This document shows positions 24,519 through 32,869 of a stretch of DNA of 37,586 nucleotides, piece after piece. Below the pieces are notes generated by a model. The model was not told the origin of the DNA. It made no database searches and was given only the letters and a program-made list of their open reading frames with translations. A program made the translations under genes and the position numbers. The first letter of the stretch is position 1. Each line of letters begins with the position of its first letter. The stretch spans positions 1-37,586 of the forward strand of contig JAIEOS010000130.1 of assembly GCA_019750295.1 (NCBI GenBank), in the 5' to 3' direction. This DNA is from Bdellovibrionales bacterium (GTDB taxonomy: Bacteria; Bdellovibrionota; Bdellovibrionia; Bdellovibrionales; JAGQZY01).

Positions 24519-25892
24519 GCGGTTGAGGACGGTCCATGTTTGTCCGCGGTCGGCGGTGTAGAGTTTTAAGGGATTTTTGATGCCGACGTCGAGCTCAACG
24601 ATGAGTTGTTGCGATGACCCGTTGAGTGTCTCGATATTTCGGATCTTTGTGTTTTGTACCGTCGAGAGCCGATGTCGTTTTAAGGCTTCGAAAATAGCTC
24701 CCCAGTGAACATAGGGAGTGAAGTGTTCCCCGTTATCAAAGCTCACTTTGTCATCCACGAAAAGCACTCCGTCTTTCGATACCGTAAACACGGGGCTTCT
24801 CTGCGAAAAGCCCCGTATCGGAAACCAGTTTTTACCGTCTTGAGTTCGATAAAGGCCTTCCATAGCACCAAACGTGGACGCGAAACGAATGTGATTAAAA
24901 AGCGGGTTCACTAAACTTTTCTGAATATCTTTCTGCGCAATCTCAAGACTCGTAGGGATCGTCGTGGGAATATCTTTCGATTGCCACCACACCGGTCCCA
25001 ATTCTCGAATCTGCGATTGCGTCCAGGTTTGCTCCACGATGTTTTGTTGAATCATCGGAGTCCACGGTTTGAGTTGAGTGATCATTTCACTTGAAGTCGA
25101 AGGCTCTTGGTATAAAGAGACTTCGTCCGCCATGGTTCCAAGCCAAAGAGGGTTGACATAAATGGCGTAAACTTTTTTATCGAGCAGTGATCTCTGCGGA
25201 GCTACCATTCCTTCGCTGGTTTTCACCTTCATCGCAATATCAATGCGCGAGAGAATGTCCTTTCGAGGAATAAAACCGGTGTAAGTTTGATACGAAACTT
25301 TAACCCAGTCTCCTTTGATCTCGATCGGTTTTAGGCGCTGACCCGCGGTGAGTTTCCGAGACCACTGGCTTTTAATGCTCGGCTGGCCATAGAGAGACGT
25401 CATCCGCACCGTAATAAAGTATCCTGCATCCTTCGCCACTGGGTAAAGGTAAGCGGCCTCGGTCCAGAAGTTGGCGTCGCCCACTCTCACCAAGCATCGA
25501 TCTCCCACCACTTCAAGAATCGAGACGATTCCTTCCTTTTGAGAGACCATAGGGGCTGCAGTGATTTGAAGTTCCTTTTCTGGGTACAAAGGGCTTTGCG
25601 CTAAAAGAGTGGCTTTTGATGAAAAATGCAAAGGAGTGAGGAGAGCCTCTTTCGGCGTCCAACCGATGAGACCCTCTGTGGTCTTCACGTGAACCCATAC
25701 GCTTTTCTGGGAGGTGATCTTTTGGCGATTTAATGTCTCAAGACTGTAATGCCCCGTCGGAACAGGGGAGGTCGGTTTAAGATACACGGGAATTCCCGCG
25801 TTCGATGGAGAAGGGCTTCGGTGTGGAATAGCCCAGGCCTGAGAGAGTCCTGCCATCAAAGCCAATTGAAAGGCCGTGGCTTTTAGCATCAT
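24516..25892 (-). CDS. Secreted protein with SH3-like repeats and C-terminal BNR-like strands
   Basis: Start uncertain. ATG 25892 gives a compact signal peptide (MLKATAFQLALMAGLSQAWA) and 458 residues; ATG 25946 or TTG 25997 would add an N-terminal tail, and none has a clear ribosome site. After the signal come about three SH3-like beta-barrel segments, recognisable from VWVHVKTTEGLIGWTPKEAL, GDRCLVRVGDANFWTEAAYLYP and GDWVKVSYQTYTGFIPRKDI. Bacterial SH3 domains of this sort bind peptidoglycan or envelope ligands. The C-terminal third has GLYRTQDGKNWFPI and LYTADRGQTWTVL, which look like BNR/sialidase-type Asp-box strands. The likely place is the periplasm or cell surface. I assign no enzymatic role. 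Confidence 0.7.
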   Translation of the reverse strand: MMLKATAFQLALMAGLSQAWAIPHRSPSPSNAGIPVYLKPTSPVPTGHYSLETLNRQKITSQKSVWVHVKTTEGLIGWTPKEALLTPLHFSSKATLLAQSPLYPEKELQITAAPMVSQKEGIVSILEVVGDRCLVRVGDANFWTEAAYLYPVAKDAGYFITVRMTSLYGQPSIKSQWSRKLTAGQRLKPIEIKGDWVKVSYQTYTGFIPRKDILSRIDIAMKVKTSEGMVAPQRSLLDKKVYAIYVNPLWLGTMADEVSLYQEPSTSSEMITQLKPWTPMIQQNIVEQTWTQSQIRELGPVWWQSKDIPTTIPTSLEIAQKDIQKSLVNPLFNHIRFASTFGAMEGLYRTQDGKNWFPIRGFSQRSPVFTVSKDGVLFVDDKVSFDNGEHFTPYVHWGAIFEALKRHRLSTVQNTKIRNIETLNGSSQQLIVELDVGIKNPLKLYTADRGQTWTVLNR

Positions 25893-26138
25893 AAACCCAG
25901 AGAGATTACGACGAAAGATCGTGGTGCTGAAATCAATGGCAGGCATGCTTTTAGTCTGAGTGAGTCGAGGCGGCTGTGCAACCCTAGACACGCCCAACGT
26001 CTCAGGGTGTTTTCAGAGGAAGAACCGGGCTTTTTTGGTTGAACTTCGGTCGCCGCTTTGACATATTTTCTTCTTTAAAAAATGGGCGGAGATGGCGAGA
26101 GCATTTGATGTCAACGCCCGCATTCTTTCGGAGGGTTT

Positions 26139-26993
26139 ATGGCTTCTTTAATTGGTGTGGTCGGCGCTGGACAGATGGGTAATGGCATCACGCAAGTATT
26201 TGCGGCGAAGAACTTCAAGGTCATTATGATGGATGTGGCCGAAGTGCAGCTAGAAAAAGGTCTTAAGACAATTCAGAGTAGCTGCGACCGCCTCATTGCC
26301 AAAGAGAAAATGACGGCGGCCCAGAAAGATCAGCTCTTATCCAACATCAAAGCCACCACCAATATGTCCGATTTGCAGAATTGCGATGTGGTGATCGAAG
26401 CCGCCACGGAAAACGTCAATCTCAAAACCGAAATCTTTAAAAAACTCGATAGCACCGTTAAAAAAGAGGCCCTTCTCTGCACGAACACTTCGTCCATTTC
26501 GATCACGAAAATCGCTGCGGCCACCGCGCGCCCCGAGAAAGTGGCGGGTATGCATTTTATGAATCCCGTTCCATTAATGACTTTGGTCGAAGGCATTCGT
26601 GGACTGCAAACTTCAAGTGAAACTTTCAATACGGTGAAGTCTCTCACCGAAACATTAGGAAAGGTTTTTATCGAAGGCCGCGATATGCCTGGATTTATTG
26701 TCAATCGCATCTTAATGCCCATGATCAACGAGGCCTGCTACGCGCTCTACGAGGGAATCGCCAGTGTGGAAGGCATCGATCAAGCGATGAAGTTGGGAAC
26801 CAATCAACCCATGGGCCCATTGACGTTGGCGGACTTCATCGGGCTTGATACGTGTCTCGCCATTATGAATGTTCTCCACGAGGGGCTTGGCGATAGTAAA
26901 TATCGCCCTTGTCCCTTGTTAAAAAAATACGTCGAGGCGGGATGGCTCGGTAAAAAAACAGGTCGTGGATTCTACGACTATGCGGCGAAGTAG
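26139..26993 (+). CDS. hbd: 3-hydroxybutyryl-CoA dehydrogenase
   Basis: A 284-residue enzyme that interconverts 3-hydroxybutyryl-CoA and acetoacetyl-CoA with NAD(P). Seen: the N-terminal nucleotide motif GAGQMGNG (9-16), NTSSIS (116-121), the catalytic His139 in GMHFMNP with Glu151, PGFIVNRILMPMINEA, and the C-terminal dimerisation helices ending GKKTGRGFYDY. Length is standard for stand-alone Hbd/PaaH, unlike the fused FadJ in the same window. TCGGAGGG lies before the start. Probably the first gene of a unit with the crotonase and icmF. Confidence 0.95.
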   Translation: MASLIGVVGAGQMGNGITQVFAAKNFKVIMMDVAEVQLEKGLKTIQSSCDRLIAKEKMTAAQKDQLLSNIKATTNMSDLQNCDVVIEAATENVNLKTEIFKKLDSTVKKEALLCTNTSSISITKIAAATARPEKVAGMHFMNPVPLMTLVEGIRGLQTSSETFNTVKSLTETLGKVFIEGRDMPGFIVNRILMPMINEACYALYEGIASVEGIDQAMKLGTNQPMGPLTLADFIGLDTCLAIMNVLHEGLGDSKYRPCPLLKKYVEAGWLGKKTGRGFYDYAAK

Positions 26994-27019
26994 TTAAAAA
27001 ATTTAAAACAAGGAACCTC

Positions 27020-27796
27020 ATGCAATTTTTAAAGTTCGAAACTCAAAATGAAATCGGTGTGCTCACAATTCATCGCCCCGAATCCCTGAATGCCCTAAAT
27101 CGCGGAGTTCTCGAGGAGCTCGATGGCTTTCTCACAGAGCTGGAGCAATCTCGTTCCGTTCGGGTGTTGATCGTCACCGGGAGCGGTGAAAAGGCTTTTG
27201 TGGCCGGTGCGGACATTAAGGAAATCGACACGCTCACCAAGGCGACCGCCAATGATTTCGCAGGCTTCGGTCAAAATGTTTTCCTAAAACTTGAAAAACT
27301 CTACTGCCCGGTGATTGCGGCGATTAATGGCTTCACTCTCGGCGGAGGTCTAGAGCTGGCTCTGGCTTGTGACTTTATGATCGCCAGTGAGAAATCCAAG
27401 TTTGGACTCCCTGAGTGCACTTTGGGATTAATCCCTGGCTTTGGAGGAACGGTTCGCCTGGCTCGCAAAGTGAGTGTGGGAATGGCGAAGCAATGGACCA
27501 TGACCGGCGAAATGATTACGGCGGCGACCGCTTTGCAATACGGTTTAGTCAATAAAGTCGTTCCACCGGAAGACGTGATGAAGGAGGCGCAAGCCCTGGC
27601 AGCCACTATGGCGCAACGGTCAGCGCAGGCCTTGCGCTTGATTAAAGAATCCATAAATAAATCCTACGGAATTGAATCTCGCTCGGCGATGACGATTGAG
27701 AAAGAACTTTTTGCCAGTGTCTTTGGAACTAACGATCAAAAAGAGGGAACCAAAGCCTTTATCGAAAAACGTAAACCTGTTTTTAAGGATATGTGA
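27020..27796 (+). CDS. Enoyl-CoA hydratase (crotonase)
   Basis: A 258-residue crotonase-fold enzyme hydrating short-chain 2-enoyl-CoA. The oxyanion-hole segment AFVAGADIKEI, INGFTLGGGLELALACD with Glu112 and LPECTLGLIPGFGG with Glu132 are all as in active hydratases. AAGGAAC precedes the start, 26 bases after hbd. Its stop overlaps the icmF start by one base (TGATG at 27794-27798), so the two are coupled. With Hbd it makes the acetoacetyl-CoA to crotonyl-CoA segment of butyrate-type metabolism. Confidence 0.94.
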   Translation: MQFLKFETQNEIGVLTIHRPESLNALNRGVLEELDGFLTELEQSRSVRVLIVTGSGEKAFVAGADIKEIDTLTKATANDFAGFGQNVFLKLEKLYCPVIAAINGFTLGGGLELALACDFMIASEKSKFGLPECTLGLIPGFGGTVRLARKVSVGMAKQWTMTGEMITAATALQYGLVNKVVPPEDVMKEAQALAATMAQRSAQALRLIKESINKSYGIESRSAMTIEKELFASVFGTNDQKEGTKAFIEKRKPVFKDM

Positions 27797-30700
27797 TGTA
27801 CAAACCGCAAAACCCAATTCGTGTTGTTACAGCTGCCGCTCTCTTTGACGGTCATGATGCCAGCATCAATATGATCCGTCGTCTGTTGCAAGATGGGGGA
27901 GCGGAAGTGATTCATTTAGGCCACAATCGATCTGTGATGGAAGTGGTTACGGCGGCACTTCAAGAAGGGGCTCAAGGAATATGTATCTCGTCCTATCAGG
28001 GCGGGCATATGGAGTACTTTAAATACATCAAAGATCTTTTGCGAGAAGCTGGCGCGGACGAAGTGAAAATCTTTGGCGGTGGCGGCGGTGTGATCGTCCA
28101 CGAGGAAAAGAAAGAACTCGAAAACTATGGGATCGATTTTATTTTTCACCCGGAAGATGGGCGCCGGATGGGCCTTATGGGGATGATCGATCTGATTTTA
28201 GAAAAGTGCGATTTTGTTTTTGATCAGCCGCACAAGCTCACGTCTGTGCTTAAAGATCGCAACGATTTACCTCATCGTCTTTTAGGCTTGGCCGTAGATC
28301 AAGCTGAGCGCCAAGGGTCTGTGGGAAAAGAGATCAGCCAGGCTCTTAAATCTTTTGAGCGGAGTTCGCAAAATGCACCTCCTGTATTAGGAATCACCGG
28401 CACTGGGGGTGCGGGAAAGTCCAGTTTGATCGATGAACTGCTTCAGCGTTTCTTAAACGCTTATCCTGATAAAAAAATTGCTGTGGTTTGCGTAGACCCC
28501 TCAAAAAAGAAAACCGGCGGTGGATTGTTAGGCGATCGGATTCGCATGAATTCCCTCCAGCGTCCTAATGTTTACATGCGGTCTTTGGCGTCGAGAGGCT
28601 CAGGCTCTGAGATCGCAAAATCATTACCCCTAGTTTTGGACCAACTTAAAAAATATCAATTTGATTTTATTATCGCGGAAACCTCGGGGATTGGTCAGGC
28701 CAACACCGCGATCACCGAATATGTGGATCTCAGTCTTTATGTGATGACTTCGGAATTTGGAGCTCAATCTCAACTTGAAAAAATCGATATGATCGATTTT
28801 GCGGATTTGATTGCCATTAACAAAGCCGATCGGCGTGGATCTTTAGATGCCTTAAGAGATGTACGCAAGCAGTACAAACGCTCTCGCAAAATGTTTGAGG
28901 CTCCTGACGAAGCGCTTCCGGTGTATCTCACGCAAGCGGCGCAGTTTAACGATCAAGGATGCAATGATCTCTTCTTTAAACTCACCGAGCTTCTCGCTCA
29001 AAAGACAGAGAGTTGGAAACTTGCGGAGGACTATCGAAGAGCCATCCGCGGGGCTCAACGACAATCCATCGTCCCTCCAGATCGTCAAAACTATTTGGCG
29101 GAAATAGCAACAACGGTTCGCAAGTATAAAAAAGAGACAGTGGCGAAAGCGCAAGTGGCGTCTGAACTCGGTTCGATCGAAAAAGTGAAAAAATACGCTC
29201 CGGAGAAGACCTTTGACGCTGCAAAAGAAAAACTCAGCGCGCAGTTGTCGAAAGATGAGCTTCACTCCCTAGCGGATTGGAATAAAAAAATCGAGTCCTA
29301 CAAACAAGATGAATTAGTGTATGAGGTTCGTGGTAAAAAAATCTCTCAGCCTTTAGTGGTGAAGAGCCTCAGCGATACATCGATCCGCCGAGTGGTTCCC
29401 CCGCAATATGAGGACTGGGGCGATCGCTTACGTTTTTTAAGATTAGAAAACTTTCCGGGTGAATTTCCCTACACGGCAGGAGTTTTCCCGCTGAAGCGAA
29501 CCGGAGAAGATCCCAAACGGATGTTTGCCGGTGAGGGACCGCCTGAACGCACCAACCGTCGCTTTCATTTCTTGTCCAAAGAAGAACCAGCGAAACGTCT
29601 TTCCACCGCGTTTGATTCCGTAACACTGTACGGTCACGATCCTCATGAGCGTCCTGATATCTACGGAAAAGTCGGGGAGAGTGGTGTCAGCATCTGTTCC
29701 CTCGACGACATGAAGCGCCTCTACGACGGCTTTGATCTTTGCTCGCCGAACACTTCGGTCAGTATGACGATCAACGGTCCGGCGCCGATGATTCTCGCTT
29801 TCTTTTTGAATACAGCGATCGATCAACAGCTCGAGAAAAAACAAAAAGAAGTGGGTCGGGCTTTAACGGAGACGGAACACAACGCTTGCGTCGATTATGC
29901 TCTCAATAACGTGCGCGGGACTGTTCAAGCGGACATTCTTAAAGAGGATCAAGGGCAGAACACGTGCATCTTCTCCATCGATTTTGCTCTCAAAATGATG
30001 GGAGATATCCAGCAGTATTTTATTGATAAAAAAGTTCGTAATTTTTATTCCGTGAGTATTTCGGGCTACCACATCGCGGAGGCGGGTGCAAATCCGATCA
30101 GCCAAGTGGCATTCACCTTAAGTAATGCGTTTACTTTTGTGGAATACTACCGAGCGCGGGGAATGAGTGTCGACGAATTCGCACCGAATCTTTCGTTCTT
30201 CTTTAGTAACGGAATGGATCCCGAGTATAGCGTGATTGGTCGCGTGGCCCGTCGCATTTGGGCGATCGCTATGCGTGATCTTTATGGAGCCAACGACCGC
30301 TCTCAAAAGCTAAAGTATCACATTCAGACGTCAGGAAGATCTCTCCACGCTCAAGAGATCGCGTTTAACGACATTCGTACGACTCTGCAGGCACTGCTTG
30401 CGATCTATGACAATTGTAACTCACTTCATACCAACGCTTACGACGAGGCCATTACGACGCCGACAGAGGAATCTGTTCGTCGGGCCATGGCGATCCAGCT
30501 GATCATCAATAAGGAATTCGGCGTCGCGAAAAACGAGAACCCGACTCAGGGCTCGTTCTTTACCGAGGAACTCACCGAACTTGTCGAGGAAGCTATTCTT
30601 GAGGAGTTTATGCGTATCAGTGAGCGCGGTGGAGTTTTAGGAGCCATGGAAAGTCAGTATCAGCGAGGAAAAATCCAAGACGAATCTATGCATTACGAGC

Positions 30701-31023
30701 ATCTTAAACACTCGGGAGATCTTCCGATCATTGGGGTGAACCAGTTTGTCGATCCGGCCACTTTGGCTGCGGACTACGTTCCACCTAAGATTGAATTGGC
30801 TCGAGCCAGTTACGAAGAAAAAGATCTGCAACTCACTCGGGTTCGAAAGTATCAGCAAGATCACAAGATGGATGCCGAGCAAGAATTAAAAAAACTAAAG
30901 GCCTCCGCACTAAAGGGTGAGAACATTTTCGCAGCCCTCATGAGTGCGGCCAGAGTCTGCAGTCTCCACCAAATGACCCAAGCTCTCTTCGAAGTCGGTG
31001 GCCAATACCGTCGTAATTTATAA
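27796..31023 (+). CDS. icmF: Fused isobutyryl-CoA mutase (IcmF)
   Basis: Read from ATG 27796 overlapping the crotonase stop (1075 residues). Domain order matches IcmF: an N-terminal cobalamin-binding domain with DGHDAS (His20 as lower cobalt ligand) and FGGGGGVIVHEE; a MeaB-like GTPase chaperone domain with P-loop GTGGAGKS (202-209); then a large TIM-barrel mutase domain. At the positions that set substrate choice it has Phe564 (AGVFP) and Gln721 (GQNTC), the pair seen in isobutyryl-CoA mutases, where methylmalonyl-CoA mutase has Tyr and Arg. It interconverts isobutyryl-CoA and n-butyryl-CoA using adenosylcobalamin. No cobalamin riboswitch is visible upstream. Confidence 0.97.
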   Translation: MYKPQNPIRVVTAAALFDGHDASINMIRRLLQDGGAEVIHLGHNRSVMEVVTAALQEGAQGICISSYQGGHMEYFKYIKDLLREAGADEVKIFGGGGGVIVHEEKKELENYGIDFIFHPEDGRRMGLMGMIDLILEKCDFVFDQPHKLTSVLKDRNDLPHRLLGLAVDQAERQGSVGKEISQALKSFERSSQNAPPVLGITGTGGAGKSSLIDELLQRFLNAYPDKKIAVVCVDPSKKKTGGGLLGDRIRMNSLQRPNVYMRSLASRGSGSEIAKSLPLVLDQLKKYQFDFIIAETSGIGQANTAITEYVDLSLYVMTSEFGAQSQLEKIDMIDFADLIAINKADRRGSLDALRDVRKQYKRSRKMFEAPDEALPVYLTQAAQFNDQGCNDLFFKLTELLAQKTESWKLAEDYRRAIRGAQRQSIVPPDRQNYLAEIATTVRKYKKETVAKAQVASELGSIEKVKKYAPEKTFDAAKEKLSAQLSKDELHSLADWNKKIESYKQDELVYEVRGKKISQPLVVKSLSDTSIRRVVPPQYEDWGDRLRFLRLENFPGEFPYTAGVFPLKRTGEDPKRMFAGEGPPERTNRRFHFLSKEEPAKRLSTAFDSVTLYGHDPHERPDIYGKVGESGVSICSLDDMKRLYDGFDLCSPNTSVSMTINGPAPMILAFFLNTAIDQQLEKKQKEVGRALTETEHNACVDYALNNVRGTVQADILKEDQGQNTCIFSIDFALKMMGDIQQYFIDKKVRNFYSVSISGYHIAEAGANPISQVAFTLSNAFTFVEYYRARGMSVDEFAPNLSFFFSNGMDPEYSVIGRVARRIWAIAMRDLYGANDRSQKLKYHIQTSGRSLHAQEIAFNDIRTTLQALLAIYDNCNSLHTNAYDEAITTPTEESVRRAMAIQLIINKEFGVAKNENPTQGSFFTEELTELVEEAILEEFMRISERGGVLGAMESQYQRGKIQDESMHYEHLKHSGDLPIIGVNQFVDPATLAADYVPPKIELARASYEEKDLQLTRVRKYQQDHKMDAEQELKKLKASALKGENIFAALMSAARVCSLHQMTQALFEVGGQYRRNL

Positions 31024-31105
31024 CCCTAGGGAAAGAAAAAGGACTCCTCTTGAGAAGTCTTGCGAATAGGAGACATTGAGGGGTATTTTATTTCCTGATA
31101 AGCGT

Positions 31106-31732
31106 TCAGGGACTGATCTTGAGTAGGTCAGTTCCTCGGATTACCCCTGCCTTATGGATTGAGAAGTTGATCAGTTTTTGCAAATCCATGATTTTTAATT
31201 TTGAAGTTTCCCGGAAAAGAAAATAAGCGGCGCCATTCGGTTTAAGAATTGTCTCAAGAACTTGAAGTAACACCTCAAGGGACGAGTCGATGAAAAATCG
31301 GCAGCGGTTTTTAAATTCGGACGGAGAAAGTTTCCCCTGATGAACTTGAAAATAGGGAGGATTGCATACGATCAGATCGTATTTTTTTGGAGAATTCAAA
31401 AGGGCTTCGTAGTTTTGGCACAAAAATCTTAACGAACTCGTAGTGTTTCCACATCGCCTCAGGTTTTCTATAAAGTGTTCGCGATAAGTTTCCTGAACTT
31501 CTACAAAGTCAATGGAGCGAGGAAGGGCCCTGTTCTCCTTTCGGAGATGAAAGAGGAGGTCGAGTCCGATAATTCCGCAGCCGCTACAGAGATCCAGGAT
31601 ATCAAATCCGGATAGATCTTGCTCCCGATAGCGTTCAAAGATTTCGCGCGCCATAAATACCGAATCGTGGGAGAAACGATATTCATCGGGCTGTGAATAT
31701 TCAAATGTGTAGTGCGGATTGATCGTACTCAC
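31106..31732 (-). CDS. TrmN6-like SAM-dependent methyltransferase
   Basis: A 208-residue class I methyltransferase. The SAM-binding motif is ILDLCSGCGIIGLDL; the acidic motif II is in IDFVEVQETY; motif IV is DLIVCNPPYF. The NPPY signature is typical of enzymes methylating an exocyclic amino group of a base, and the N-terminal YRFSHDSVFMA resembles tRNA1(Val) adenine N6-methyltransferase (TrmN6/YfiC). It starts 9 bases after the end of the AcuI-type gene and is probably co-transcribed with it. The tRNA target is an inference; an rRNA or protein target is possible. Confidence 0.82.
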   Translation of the reverse strand: MSTINPHYTFEYSQPDEYRFSHDSVFMAREIFERYREQDLSGFDILDLCSGCGIIGLDLLFHLRKENRALPRSIDFVEVQETYREHFIENLRRCGNTTSSLRFLCQNYEALLNSPKKYDLIVCNPPYFQVHQGKLSPSEFKNRCRFFIDSSLEVLLQVLETILKPNGAAYFLFRETSKLKIMDLQKLINFSIHKAGVIRGTDLLKISP

Positions 31733-31741
31733 AGTGTTCTA

Positions 31742-32749
31742 TTAGGGAGTCATATCCACGATGGCTCGCCCATGGGTTTTTCCTGCGATCATCGATTCTG
31801 CGTACGGCAAGACTTCCTCTGGAGTCAGTGTTTGGGTGAGAGCTTTACTCCAGTCCACGGAAGCGTCATTGAGCTCTTGCCAGATTTTTTCGCGCAGCGG
31901 ACGGGGACAGGTTCCCGAGCTTGCGCCCAGGAGATTGACCCCGCGGAGGATGAACGGAAATACGGTGGTCGAAATTTTCGCAGATTGCGCAAGACCAATG
32001 GAGGCAATACTCGAGTGAGGTAACATCTGCGGCAGCAAATTTTCTAAAATCTGACCACCGACATTGTCGATCGCACCGGCCCATTTTCCGGTTTCTAAGG
32101 GCCGAAGTTTTTCGGGAGTTTCGGGGACAATTTCAACGCGATCGGCGCCGTAGCTTTTAAGTAAAGCTTCCAAAGTTTTTTTGCGAGTCAGTGCCACCGT
32201 TCTATAACCCAGACTTTTTAATAAGAGTAAGCTCAATGAGCCCACGCCCCCGCTCGCACCGGTCACGATCACTTCGCCATTTTGAGGGGAAAGATCATTC
32301 TTCTCTAGTTGATGGACGGCAAGGCCTGCCGTAAATCCCGCAGTCCCTAAAATCATGCACTCTTTCAGGGAGAGTTTCGAGGGCTTTGCGATCACCCACT
32401 CTTGAGGAACAGTAATGAATTCGCTCAAGCCCCCATCCACGTGTTCGCCAATTCCGCAGCCGGTGACAAGAACGTGATCGCCTTCTTTCCAAAGTGGCGA
32501 ATGACTTTTTACTACGGTTCCGCACGCATCGATGCCAGGGACTAAAGGAAGGTGGCGCAAAATTTTCCCTTTGCCGGTGATCGCGAGCGCATCTTTGTAA
32601 TTGATACTCGAATAATTCACGTGAATCTGGACCGAGCCCGCCGGCACTTCGGGAATGGGGCGTAATACCCACTCACAGCGAATGTGAGCAATGTCGTCGA
32701 TATTATTTTCCAAATTTTGAGCCATCAAAGATCGATATTTCTGCGCCAT
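31742..32749 (-). CDS. AcuI/YhdH-type NADPH-dependent reductase (acrylyl-CoA reductase-like)
   Basis: A 335-residue zinc-free medium-chain dehydrogenase/reductase. The N-terminal catalytic half has SSINYKDALAITGKGKI and LVPGIDACGTVV, and the coenzyme half has VIVTGASGGVGSLSLLLLK, then ALTRKKT, as in the YhdH/YhfP branch. Members reduce acryloyl-CoA to propionyl-CoA with NADPH. The start may be 32749 or the internal ATG at 32725; neither has a strong ribosome site, and the large palindrome at 32756-32844 abuts the first. Acyl-CoA enzymes nearby fit the assignment, but substrate is not proven. Confidence 0.85.
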   Translation of the reverse strand: MAQKYRSLMAQNLENNIDDIAHIRCEWVLRPIPEVPAGSVQIHVNYSSINYKDALAITGKGKILRHLPLVPGIDACGTVVKSHSPLWKEGDHVLVTGCGIGEHVDGGLSEFITVPQEWVIAKPSKLSLKECMILGTAGFTAGLAVHQLEKNDLSPQNGEVIVTGASGGVGSLSLLLLKSLGYRTVALTRKKTLEALLKSYGADRVEIVPETPEKLRPLETGKWAGAIDNVGGQILENLLPQMLPHSSIASIGLAQSAKISTTVFPFILRGVNLLGASSGTCPRPLREKIWQELNDASVDWSKALTQTLTPEEVLPYAESMIAGKTHGRAIVDMTP

Positions 32750-32755
32750 TCCCGC

Positions 32756-32844
32756 AAGGTACCCGGTTCCTTTTGCAGAAGCAATACGTCAAAAACCTCA
32801 GCAGTTTTTGACGTATTGCTTCTGCAAAAGGAACCGGGTACCTT
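32756..32844. repeat. GGTACC-family palindrome, copy B (perfect 41-bp arms)
   Basis: Arms 32756-32796 and 32804-32844 are perfect reverse complements around the 7-base loop CTCAGCA. The outer arm contains GGTACCCGGTTCCTTTTGC, which matches copy A at 24430; the inner arm is unique. It occupies almost all of the gap between the divergent AcuI-type gene and ffh, ending 25 bases before the ffh start. Any ffh transcript starting upstream would carry the whole hairpin. Confidence 0.95.
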
Positions 32845-32869
32845 CGGGGATTCGTGAAGAGGAGGCGCC

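Noticed and set aside
26058-26086. Perfect TTGACA upstream of hbd
   Set aside because: No -10-like hexamer at 16-18 base spacing; the TTAAAA that follows is only 11 bases away. Not enough to call a promoter.
27650-27800. Possible cobalamin riboswitch before icmF
   Set aside because: icmF starts inside the crotonase stop codon, leaving no leader space, and no B12-box-like sequence was seen.
31024-31105. Possible terminator between convergent icmF and the methyltransferase gene
   Set aside because: Only short imperfect complementarity and no T-run after a stem; I cannot support a terminator.
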